From: Stutzerimonas stutzeri
Lineage (GTDB): Bacteria; Pseudomonadota; Gammaproteobacteria; Pseudomonadales; Pseudomonadaceae
Assembly (NCBI RefSeq): GCF_018138085.1
Contig: NZ_CP073105.1
Span: forward strand, 682,001 to 746,000
Length of the DNA: 64,000 nucleotides
Direction of reading: 5' to 3'
Every line of letters starts with the position of its first letter. Within the stretch, counting starts at the first letter, position 1. The translations under genes and the position numbers were made by a program. A model generated the notes under the pieces. It saw only the letters and a list, made by a program, of their open reading frames with translations. It had not been told where the DNA came from and did not search any database. Below, piece after piece: positions 29,937 through 37,640 of the stretch.

Positions 29937-31133
29937 TCAATCCTCCTGCAGGCGGGTCAGAAGGCGGCCTTTACTGATGGCGCCCGCGTAGAACCCTTGG
30001 CTGTCCACCACGGGCATCGGTCCCTCGTTATCCACCAGGCGTTCGATCACCTGATCGAGCGGCTGGTCTTCGGTGAGGGGTTCGATCTGCTTCAACACGT
30101 TCGCTTCGAGCGGGCAGGTCTTGCCGTTCTCGACCAGCAGGGCGATGCGCTCCAGGCTGATCGAACCGCGGAATTTCTTGTCCTCGTCGACGATGAAGGC
30201 GTAGTGCTTGTCCATCGCCTGCAGTTCCTGGCAGACCTGCAGGGCGTCCGGCGCCTTGCCGTTGTGCACGTAGAGCGGAACGCTGTCGGCCTTGAGCTGG
30301 CCGGCGGTGAGGTAACGGCTGGTGTTGACGGTTTCGAAGAAGTTGCGCACGTAGGAGTTGGCGGGGTTGTCGATCAATTCCTGCGGCGTACCGACCTGAA
30401 CCAGCTTGCCGCCTTCCATGATGCCGATGCGATTGCCGATGCGCATGGCCTCCTCGATGTCATGGGAGACGAAGATGATGGTGCGTCGATGGGTCTTCTG
30501 CAGCTCCAGCAGGACGTCCTGCATTTCGCGGCGCTTGAGCGGGTCGAGCGCGGAGAAGGCTTCGTCCATGATGATCATCGAGGGGTTCACGGCCAGCGCC
30601 CGGGCGAGGCCGACCCGCTGTTGCATACCGCCGGAAAGCTCGTGCGGAAACTTCTGCGCGAAGGTGTCGAGGCCGACCTGCGTGAGCACCGCCATGGCGC
30701 GCTCCTCGCGTTCCTTGCGGCCGACGCCGGCGACTTCCAGGCCGAAGGCGGCGTTGTCCAGAACCGAGCGCGAGGGCATCAGGGCAAACGACTGGAAGAC
30801 CATGCTCATGTCGCGACGGCGCAGGTCGATGAGCTGTGAGTGGGGCAGTTTCGCGACGTTCTGCCCATCGATGAAGACGTTTCCGGCGCTGGGCTCGATC
30901 AAGCGATTGATCAGGCGTATCAGCGTGGATTTGCCGGAGCCGGACAGGCCCATCAGCACGAAGATTTCGCCTTCTTCGACGCTGAACGAAACATCACTCA
31001 CGCCGATGACCGCGCCGCGCTCGGCGAGAATCTTGTCCTTGCTCCAGCCTTGCTTGAGCAAGGCGATGGCTTCTTGTTCTTGTGGGCCGAAGACCTTGTA
31101 CAGGTTCTCGACGACGATTTTTCCAGACTGCAT
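29937..31133 (-). CDS. Choline/betaine ABC transporter ATPase with CBS domains (CbcV/ChoV)
   Basis: The 398-residue ATPase powers the importer. It has Walker A GLSGSGKST (62-70), the ABC signature LSGGMQQRVGLARAL, Walker B IIMDEAFSALDPLKRRE, and a C-terminal tandem CBS region that in OpuA relatives senses ionic strength. The N-terminal insertion ALLKQGWSKDKILAERG is typical of ProV/OpuAA. The start is MQSGKIVVEN at 31131-31133 with GAGGGG upstream; an ATG eight codons earlier lacks a site. It is the first gene of the cbcVWX operon. Confidence 0.94.
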   Translation of the reverse strand: MQSGKIVVENLYKVFGPQEQEAIALLKQGWSKDKILAERGAVIGVSDVSFSVEEGEIFVLMGLSGSGKSTLIRLINRLIEPSAGNVFIDGQNVAKLPHSQLIDLRRRDMSMVFQSFALMPSRSVLDNAAFGLEVAGVGRKEREERAMAVLTQVGLDTFAQKFPHELSGGMQQRVGLARALAVNPSMIIMDEAFSALDPLKRREMQDVLLELQKTHRRTIIFVSHDIEEAMRIGNRIGIMEGGKLVQVGTPQELIDNPANSYVRNFFETVNTSRYLTAGQLKADSVPLYVHNGKAPDALQVCQELQAMDKHYAFIVDEDKKFRGSISLERIALLVENGKTCPLEANVLKQIEPLTEDQPLDQVIERLVDNEGPMPVVDSQGFYAGAISKGRLLTRLQED

Positions 31134-32206
31134 GGGACGGTTCCCCTCAGTAGACATCCAGATCAGCTAAACGGAGGCCGCAAGCGTCTCGCAACGCTCG
31201 CCGGCTTATGCCAACGGTTATGGCTGTGGGTTGGCATGTTCTTGGCTGGAAGCGGTCTCGCGGTGGCTCGACGGGCTGCGACCGTGCAGGCGGGACAGTG
31301 GCCCGTCTCGCACGTTTGCTGGCTCGGCATCGTTGCGTATTCACCGCAGTGTCGTAACCGCTTCTATCCTTTGGCAGTGCTAGTAAGCTCATCGTGGTCG
31401 TCGCTCTGTGTGGAGCGGAACCGGTACCCATTTCTTGTTATGTGTACAGCCGTTTGGGACGGCTGTAGCTATGTCTCGCAAGGCACCCAGTGGCCAACGC
31501 TGTTGGCTGGCGGCTGAGGAATATGGATTAACGATATCCCCCTCCGGCGGCAGCAATTGTCGAGTTACGACGCTTACATACTGAACGGCGACATGCACTG
31601 CTTAAAAAACCATAACAGAAAAAAATTCATCATGGCACCGCTGCGCTTTTCAGCGCTTGGCTCCACAAGTCCGCGATTTTGCTGGAGCTCCTATATGCCG
31701 TGGCCTGTAGCCACCAAGCAGAAGATGAAAAAAATTCAGCAGAAAGGCGCGATTACTCAACGGCCGGCGCTCTAGTCAGGGGTATTTTCGCCATTTCCCA
31801 GCGTTGTTCCGGAGCGGCTGGAACGGCCGCGCCAGCGCCGGAGGACAGGCGTTATAAGAAGGGCTTTTCCCGGCGATTCGAGCCGGTTGCCGCGAGCACC
31901 TTTCGGCTGATTTTTTGTTCATGAGCCTGTCACAAGCTGATGCTAGGCACCGGTTGGCCGCCGCCCAGGCGACCTCTGAAAGCGGCCGTGCGCTGTCCGC
32001 AGGCAAGCGCACCGAGCGGCCCTGATGATGACGAAATGCCGGCGGCTATCACTTGTTCGAACGGCGCAGCCGCCCGCAGGACTCATTGGTCACTTATTGG
32101 GCGATTTGACGGATTTGGGCATGACCACGTCGGTGCCAGACTTCTATGTGTCCGTAAAACCACCATGATGGCGCCTGTTTCCAGGGCATCCAGTGGAGTG
32201 TTCAGC
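31134..32206. other. 1.07-kb gene-poor region between cbcV and the serine deaminase gene
   Basis: This unusually long gap separates divergent genes. I find no convincing coding sequence: the open frames are short and lack family signatures. It contains a perfect 9-bp dyad, TACAGCCGT (31445-31453) and ACGGCTGTA (31459-31467), with a five-base loop. It also has a stretch near 31595-31770 with many A runs that is poorer in GC than its surroundings. It should hold the promoters for cbcVWX and the deaminase and could hide a regulatory RNA. Confidence 0.5.
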
Positions 32207-33583
32207 GTGGCGATCAGCGTATTCGACCTTTTCAAAATCGGCATTGGTCCGTCCAGCTCGCATACGGTTGGCCCCATGCTCGCCGGGGCGCTATTCGTCG
32301 ATGCCTTGCGCGAGCGCAAGCTGCTCGAGCGGGTATGGCGTGTCGAGGTGCGCCTGTATGGCTCGCTGTCGGCCACCGGCGTCGGGCATGGCACCGACAA
32401 CGCCGTGATCATGGGTCTGATGGGGGAGCGCCCGGACCTGATCGATCCCGAGCAGATCGGACCACGCATCGCAGCGCTTCGGTCCTGCGGGCAGCTGCGG
32501 CTCGCCGGCCACTGGCCGGTGGCGTTCGACTGGACGAGAGACCTGCTGCTGCTCGAGGAGAACCTGCCGTATCACCCCAACGCCGTGACCTTCATCGCGC
32601 ACGGACACTCGGAAGTATTGCACCAGGACACCTACTACTCCGTTGGGGGTGGCTTCGTGGTCAATGCCGAGCAGGCCGCCGCCGGTCAGCTGGACCAGGA
32701 CCACACGGTGCTGCCGTACGACTTTTCCAGCGCCGTCGAGTTGCTGCAGCTGTGCAAGCGCCACGGGCTGCGCGTCAGTCAATTGATGATGGCCAACGAG
32801 CTGGCCTGGCGCAGCGAGGCGGAGGTCCGCCAGGGGCTGTTGCGTCTGTGGGAGGCGATGAAGCAGTGTGTCGCCAATGGTCTGCGCCACGAGGGCATAT
32901 TGCCCGGCGGGCTTAAGGTGCGCCGGCGGGCCGCCAAGCTGCATCAGAACCTGATGGAGCTGGGCAAGCCGAATGTCATCGGCTCGACCATGAGCGCGAT
33001 GGAGTGGGTGAACCTGTTCGCCCTGGCGGTCAACGAGGAAAACGCGGCGGGTGGTCGCATGGTCACGGCACCCACCAACGGCGCGGCGGGCATCATCCCG
33101 GCTGTCCTGCACTACTACATGAAATTCCATCCGGAAGCGTCCGACGACGACGTGGTCGACTACCTGCTCGCCGCCGCGTCGATCGGCATCCTGTGCAAGA
33201 AGAACGCATCGATTTCGGGCGCCGAAGTGGGCTGCCAGGGCGAGGTGGGCTCCGCTTGCGCCATGGCCGCAGCCGGCTTGGCCGAGTTGCTCGGTGCGAC
33301 GCCCGAGCAGTTGGAGAATGCCGCGGAAATCGGCCTGGAGCATAACCTGGGCCTGACCTGTGACCCGGTCGGCGGCCTGGTGCAGGTGCCCTGCATCGAA
33401 CGTAATGCGATCGCCGCCATGAAGGCGATCAATGCGGCCCAGATGGCGATGCGTGGTGACGGCGAGCATTTCATCTCGCTCGACCGGGTCATCCGCACGA
33501 TGCGTGACACCGGTGCCGACATGCACGACAAGTACAAGGAAACGTCCCGTGGCGGCCTGGCGGTCAATGCCATCGAGTGCTGA
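32207..33583 (+). CDS. L-serine ammonia-lyase (iron-sulfur dependent)
   Basis: The enzyme deaminates serine to pyruvate and ammonia with a [4Fe-4S] cluster. The 458-residue single-chain protein has the beta-domain start [22 protein letters not shown]. The cluster-associated cysteines lie in [25 protein letters not shown] and [20 protein letters not shown], and it also has [17 protein letters not shown]. The start is GTG 32207, with GGAG 8 bases upstream, which gives the usual family N-terminus. In the betaine island it completes the route from glycine via GlyA-made serine to pyruvate. It corresponds to SdaA/SdaB; I cannot tell which name the genome would use. Confidence 0.95.
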   Translation: MAISVFDLFKIGIGPSSSHTVGPMLAGALFVDALRERKLLERVWRVEVRLYGSLSATGVGHGTDNAVIMGLMGERPDLIDPEQIGPRIAALRSCGQLRLAGHWPVAFDWTRDLLLLEENLPYHPNAVTFIAHGHSEVLHQDTYYSVGGGFVVNAEQAAAGQLDQDHTVLPYDFSSAVELLQLCKRHGLRVSQLMMANELAWRSEAEVRQGLLRLWEAMKQCVANGLRHEGILPGGLKVRRRAAKLHQNLMELGKPNVIGSTMSAMEWVNLFALAVNEENAAGGRMVTAPTNGAAGIIPAVLHYYMKFHPEASDDDVVDYLLAAASIGILCKKNASISGAEVGCQGEVGSACAMAAAGLAELLGATPEQLENAAEIGLEHNLGLTCDPVGGLVQVPCIERNAIAAMKAINAAQMAMRGDGEHFISLDRVIRTMRDTGADMHDKYKETSRGGLAVNAIEC

Positions 33584-33979
33584 GCCGAAGCGGTGCATCA
33601 GCACCGTTACGCCGATCAGCCGTGGTGCGTTTCGCCGAGCGCGAGCGGTCCTGTCCCGCGCTTGTAACCCGGGCTTGTTACCCGCTGCTGTTACCACCGC
33701 ATGACAGTGCGTGGTTTATGCCGGTCAGCCCTTCGGCCACTGCTACGAAACTGCCCGCCGAGGGGTAACGCCCAGGCGTCTTCAGCGCCCGTTCCGCTTG
33801 TTGCAAGCCTTGCGCGGCGGGCGTTCCAGGCTGTCGGGTGGTTTTATTGAACGAGCATTCAAAATAGGCATGTTGTTTGCCTTGATATATGCATGAGCTG
33901 GCGCCGTTGAGCGTCGGAAACACAAAAATAAGAGCCTCGTCGAAGGCTCACGAGAAATGCCTAGCGTGAGGGTCCGTCA
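33584..33979. other. Intergenic region upstream of gbdR
   Basis: The 396-base gap begins with a short hairpin after the deaminase stop (CGGTGC-atca-GCACCG, 33591-33606) that may be a weak terminator. It contains an AT-rich dyad TTGAA (33847-33851) and TTCAA (33858-33862) with a six-base centre, in the phrase TTTTATTGAACG, which is reminiscent of the BetI operator. The gbdR promoter should lie here. No gene is seen. Confidence 0.45.
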
Positions 33980-35077
33980 TTGTCACAGATCAATCCCGGG
34001 TCGCAGCCCCCAAATCGGCTCCCACAGACCATCGGCTTCCTGCTGCTGGATAACTTCACCCTGATCTCCCTGGCCTCGGCCGTGGAGCCTTTGCGGATGG
34101 CCAATCAGCTATCGGGCAAAGAGCTGTACCGCTGGTTCACCGTGACCCAGGCGGGGCAGCCAGTGACCGCCAGCGATGGCTTGCAGATCACCCCGGACGC
34201 CAGCTTCGATACCGCACCCAGCCTGGATAGCGTCATCGTTTGCGGCGGCGTGGACATTCAGCACAGCGTGACCCGCGAGCATCTGCACTGGTTGCAGGTG
34301 CAAGCTCGCCACGGGCGCCAGCTCGGTGCGGTATGCACCGGCAGTTGGGCCCTGGCCAAGGCCGGTTTGCTCGACGGCTATGACTGCAGCGTGCACTGGG
34401 AATGCCTGGCGGCGATGCAGGAAGCCTTCCCGCGTACCTCGGTCACCCCTCGGCTGTTCTCCATCGATCGCAATCGCCACACCGCCTCCGGCGGTACCGC
34501 GCCGATGGACCTGATGCTGCAGCTGATCGGCGCGCGGCATGGGCGTGAACTGGCCGCGGCCATCTCCGACATGTTCATGTACGAGCGCATTCGCAGCGAG
34601 CAGGATCTGCAGCGCGTGCCACTCAAGCACATGCTGGGCACCAACCAGCCGAAGCTGCTGGAAATCGTGGCCCTGATGGAGGCCAACCTCGAAGAGCTGA
34701 TCGACCTGGACGAACTGGCCTGCTACGTCAATGTGTCCCGGCGCCAGCTCGAGCGACTGTTCCAGAAATACCTGCACTGCTCGCCGTCGCGCTATTACCT
34801 CAAGCTACGGCTGATACGTGCCCGTCAGTTGCTCAAGCAGACGCCGATGTCGATCATCGAAGTGGCTTCGGTCTGCGGCTTCGTCTCGACTCCGCACTTT
34901 TCCAAGTGCTACCGCGAGTTCTTCGGCATTCCGCCGCGTGACGAGCGCTCGGGCCAGCAATCGGCGCAGGTGGTTGCGCTGATACCGCGCCCCGATGACG
35001 GCAACAGGAACCCCGCGACCATCGCTGCGTTGCAGCGTGCCCAGGGTGAGTCGACCTTCGCCAGCGTTCGCGTCTGA
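33980..35077 (+). CDS. gbdR: AraC-family glycine betaine regulator GbdR
   Basis: GbdR activates glycine betaine and dimethylglycine catabolic genes. The 365-residue protein has an N-terminal glutamine-amidotransferase-like sensing domain (GFLLLDNFTLISLASAVEPLRMANQL; the AVCTGSWALAKAGLLDG loop) and two C-terminal helix-turn-helix motifs (DLDELACYVNVSRRQLERLFQ and MSIIEVASVCGFVSTPHFSKCY). The start appears to be TTG 33980, since no ATG or GTG fits and GAGGG precedes it. The C-terminus ends GESTFASVRV, as in other GbdR proteins. Its neighbours are exactly its expected regulon. A terminator follows. Confidence 0.95.
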   Translation: MSQINPGSQPPNRLPQTIGFLLLDNFTLISLASAVEPLRMANQLSGKELYRWFTVTQAGQPVTASDGLQITPDASFDTAPSLDSVIVCGGVDIQHSVTREHLHWLQVQARHGRQLGAVCTGSWALAKAGLLDGYDCSVHWECLAAMQEAFPRTSVTPRLFSIDRNRHTASGGTAPMDLMLQLIGARHGRELAAAISDMFMYERIRSEQDLQRVPLKHMLGTNQPKLLEIVALMEANLEELIDLDELACYVNVSRRQLERLFQKYLHCSPSRYYLKLRLIRARQLLKQTPMSIIEVASVCGFVSTPHFSKCYREFFGIPPRDERSGQQSAQVVALIPRPDDGNRNPATIAALQRAQGESTFASVRV

Positions 35078-35100
35078 CGTCGCTCACAGCCTGTCCGAAG

Positions 35101-35131
35101 AAGGCGGATGACCGTGTCATCCGCCTTTTTT
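35101..35131 (+). terminator. Rho-independent terminator of gbdR
   Basis: AAGGCGGATGA (35101-35111) and TCATCCGCCTT (35117-35127) form a perfect 11-bp stem with a 5-base loop, followed by a run of T. Confidence 0.9.
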
Positions 35132-35193
35132 CTTGCAGCTTTTTTGCGGCCCTTTTTTTGCAGCGGCTGCGCTCCGCTTCGACTCTAGCCATG

Positions 35194-35226
35194 CACCTGT
35201 GACGCCGTCATGTGGCGTCACAGGTG
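35194..35226. terminator. Perfect 13-bp hairpin downstream of the ETF operon
   Basis: CACCTGTGACGCC (35194-35206) and GGCGTCACAGGTG (35214-35226) form a perfect stem around a 7-base loop, ten bases beyond the stop of the minus-strand 82-residue gene. No T-run follows in that direction, so it may be a Rho-assisted terminator, an mRNA end stabiliser or a protein-binding dyad. Confidence 0.5.
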
Positions 35227-35236
35227 ACCTGCGAGG

Positions 35237-35485
35237 TTAGTTGGCGCGTACCAATGCCGGAAGCAGATTCCGGCTGATGGCTTCACGCACCGCAGGCAGC
35301 AGCGTCGCGGAACCGCCTAGCAGCTCTTCGACCAGGCGGCGTAGCGCCTGCGCGCGCTCGCGGGACAGGCCAACGACGGCGCGTTCGCAAGCTTGTTCAG
35401 CGGTGGCGCCACTGGGAATCTCAAAGCCCAGTGCGACGAGACGATCACGGAAATCGTCCTGGTCGATCAGATCGGCGTGCATCAT
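35237..35485 (-). CDS. Small conserved-looking hypothetical protein at the end of the ETF-dgc operon
   Basis: The 82-residue protein is acidic at its N-terminus (HADLIDQDDFRDRL) and continues with helix-forming, alanine-, leucine- and arginine-rich sequence. It has no cysteines, metal motifs or membrane segments. It begins 44 bases after the ETF beta-like stop with a GGGAGCTAACACG leader, so it is probably expressed with dgcA, dgcB and the ETF genes. Function is unknown; size and place suggest a small accessory or regulatory partner. The first of two adjacent ATG codons is used. Confidence 0.75.
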   Translation of the reverse strand: MMHADLIDQDDFRDRLVALGFEIPSGATAEQACERAVVGLSRERAQALRRLVEELLGGSATLLPAVREAISRNLLPALVRAN

Positions 35486-35529
35486 CGTGTTAGCTCCCTT
35501 TGGCTTCGGTAGGCGAGGCGGCGCTACGC

Positions 35530-36303
35530 TCAGCGCAGCACGCCCTCGTCGCGCAGTAATTTGAAGATAGCCTCGGCACCGACTTGCGGCGATACGTCTT
35601 GAAGTACTTGCCCACCGCCGCCGGAGGCCTTGGCCGTGGCCGCCTTCATCCGTTCGGCGCCGGTCTTGGCCTTGATCACCTTGAGCCGCTTGGGACGTGG
35701 TCGCGCCGGTTGCAGCTGCGCCTCCTCGAGCAGGCTGTCCTCGATCACGGCGACATCCTCGGCGCGCAGCTCGCCTCGGCGGGCCGGACCGAAAGCGCTC
35801 TGGCGCGCCGCCGGCGCCGCATTGTCGACACTGGCGACGAACGGCAGGCGTACCTTCAACCGGCGCCGCTGGCCGCGGGGCAGGGCCTGCAGCACCTGAG
35901 CCACGCCGTTCTCGACCTTCTCCACCTCGGCCAGGCCGACCACCAGGGGCCAGCCCAGGCGTTCGGCCAGCAGGTAGGGCAGCAGCCCTGAGCCTTCTCC
36001 GGTTTCCGCCTGGCTGCCGGTCAGCACCAGATGGGCGCCAGCATCCTGCAGGTAGTTGTTCAGCAGTGGCAGCGCATCGCAGTGGCCGGGCTGCTCCAGC
36101 ACGGTCATTTCGCTCAGGCCCATGCCCAGGTAACCACGCAGTGCCGGCTCCTGCGGGTCGCCAGCATGCAGCAGCTGCAAGCGTTCGCCGGCGAGCCGCA
36201 GGCCGAGCTCGACGGCGCGGGCATCCTGCTCGGCGCGGCGGGAACGGCCCGAGGTCGGATGGGCGCCTACCGAGACCAGGGCGATGATGTTCAGGTCAGT
36301 CAT
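35530..36303 (-). CDS. Electron transfer flavoprotein beta subunit-like protein
   Basis: The 257-residue protein resembles the ETF beta/FixA family: LNIIALVSVGAHPTSGRSRRAEQDARAVELGL, VLTGSQAETGEGSGLLPYLLAERLGWPLV, and an arginine-rich RRRLKVRLPFVASVD segment. It would pair with the alpha-like subunit next to it to carry electrons from dimethylglycine oxidation. A REP element lies between the two genes, and its end abuts the GGAG ribosome site of this gene. The C-terminal half is rich in alanine, lysine and arginine and diverges from housekeeping EtfB, so it is a specialised version. Confidence 0.88.
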   Translation of the reverse strand: MTDLNIIALVSVGAHPTSGRSRRAEQDARAVELGLRLAGERLQLLHAGDPQEPALRGYLGMGLSEMTVLEQPGHCDALPLLNNYLQDAGAHLVLTGSQAETGEGSGLLPYLLAERLGWPLVVGLAEVEKVENGVAQVLQALPRGQRRRLKVRLPFVASVDNAAPAARQSAFGPARRGELRAEDVAVIEDSLLEEAQLQPARPRPKRLKVIKAKTGAERMKAATAKASGGGGQVLQDVSPQVGAEAIFKLLRDEGVLR

Positions 36304-36312
36304 GACGCGACT

Positions 36313-36396
36313 CCGTAGGGTGGAAGACGCTTTCTTCTTCCACCATCAATGTGCAGTCTTTCCCGGTGGATGGGTGACGCGTCATCCACCCTACGG
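36313..36396. repeat. REP pair inside the ETF operon
   Basis: CCGTAGGGTGGA (36313-36324) and TCCACCCTACGG (36385-36396) are perfect inverted ends of an 84-base element. Each half contains its own hairpin (GTGGAAGA with TCTTCCAC, and GGTGGAT with ATCCACC). It fills most of the gap between the ETF alpha-like stop and the ETF beta-like start. Confidence 0.85.
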
Positions 36397-36416
36397 GTTT
36401 TTCGTGAGCTCGCTGT

Positions 36417-37640
36417 TCACGCCGCATCGCGAGCGTCTCCCTGGCGATATTCGGTGGCCAGCTCGATCAGTGCGGCGAGGATCTCGCTGGAATTGCCGAT
36501 CACCGCCAGGTCGGCGCGCTTGATCATGTCGCAGCCGGGGTCCATGTTCACGGCCACGACCTTGTCGCAGGCACCGATACCCTGCAGGTGCTGGATGGCG
36601 CCGGAAATCCCGACGGCCAGATAGACCCGTGCGGTGACCCAGGTACCGGTGGCACCGACCTGGCGGTCGCGCGGCATGAAGCCGTCGTCCACTGCGACCC
36701 GCGAGGCGCCTTCGGTCGCGCCGAGCGCTTCGGCGGCCTGGTGGAACAAGGCCCAGTCCTTGACCCCGTTGCCGCCGGAGAGAATGAACTCGGCTTCGGC
36801 CATGGGGATAAGGGCCGGATCGACCGCCACCGCGCCGAGGTCTTCGATGCGTGGCAGGCAACGGGTGATCGCGTTCTCGAGCGGCAGGTGGCGCACTTCA
36901 TGGCGGGTGTCGCTGACCGGATCGGCACACTCGACGGCGGCCAGAATCAGGCGCGGCGCCTTGCGTACCAGATCCTGCTGGCCGGCACCGGCGCGGCCGA
37001 TGCATTGGCCGTCGGCGACCTGCCAGATGCGGGTGGCGGGGCGCTCACCAAGCTTGGCGCCGAGGCGCCGGCCGAGCTCGCCACCGCCGGTGCGGCTGTC
37101 CGGCAGCAACCAGTGGCGTGGCGCCAACTGGCTTTCCACCGCGCTGAGGGCCAGTACCCGCGCTTCCGGCGCATAGCCTTCGAAGGCTTCGCCCTCGATG
37201 TGCACCAGGCGATCGACACCGGCGGTGTCGAAGGCGGTCTCCTTGTAGTCGCCGAACACCACGGCGACCACTGCGCCCGCTTCCCCGGCCAGCTTGTTGG
37301 CCAGGCCGAGCAGGTCCTTGTCGTGACTGCTCAGACGGCCGCCGACCATGTCCGGTACCACGGCGATGTAGAAAGCCGGTTGTTCGACCACATGCAACGG
37401 CAGCTGAACCACCGCGCTGGCGGCGCTGCGTTTGGCGCTGCCGCCTTGCTGGGCACCGCTGCGGTCGATGCGCTTGAGTCCGTTGGGGCCGATGAAGCCG
37501 ACCGCATGCGGGTTCTTGCGGATGATGCCGTTGGGTCCCATCCAGCTGGTTTCGGCCTTCTGCATGGCTGCGTGCAACGGATGCAGGCGGTTGCGGGCGA
37601 TCCACTCGGTGCGTGGGTCGCGGCGGATGATATCGCTCAT
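36417..37640 (-). CDS. Electron transfer flavoprotein alpha subunit-like protein (FixB family)
   Basis: The 407-residue protein has an N-terminal extension of about 90 residues (with MGPNGIIRKNPHAVGFIGPNG), then an ETF alpha core. The FAD-binding C-terminal domain shows VGATGTWVTARVYLAVGISGAIQHLQGI and VVAVNMDPGCDMIKRADLAVIG. Housekeeping EtfA has about 310 residues, so this is a longer, specialised form. Its ATG shares a base with the dgcB stop (TGATG), showing tight coupling with DgcB. It most likely accepts electrons from DgcA and passes them through DgcB. Confidence 0.9.
   Translation of the reverse strand: MSDIIRRDPRTEWIARNRLHPLHAAMQKAETSWMGPNGIIRKNPHAVGFIGPNGLKRIDRSGAQQGGSAKRSAASAVVQLPLHVVEQPAFYIAVVPDMVGGRLSSHDKDLLGLANKLAGEAGAVVAVVFGDYKETAFDTAGVDRLVHIEGEAFEGYAPEARVLALSAVESQLAPRHWLLPDSRTGGGELGRRLGAKLGERPATRIWQVADGQCIGRAGAGQQDLVRKAPRLILAAVECADPVSDTRHEVRHLPLENAITRCLPRIEDLGAVAVDPALIPMAEAEFILSGGNGVKDWALFHQAAEALGATEGASRVAVDDGFMPRDRQVGATGTWVTARVYLAVGISGAIQHLQGIGACDKVVAVNMDPGCDMIKRADLAVIGNSSEILAALIELATEYRQGDARDAA

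Noticed and set aside
31445..31467. Intrinsic terminator
   Set aside because: The dyad TACAGCCGT/ACGGCTGTA is good, but no T-run follows on either strand, and it lies upstream of both neighbouring genes.
31557..31775. 72-codon open frame in the gap upstream of the serine deaminase
   Set aside because: It starts with TTG, lacks a ribosome site, lies in the GC-poor patch and has no conserved-looking segment.
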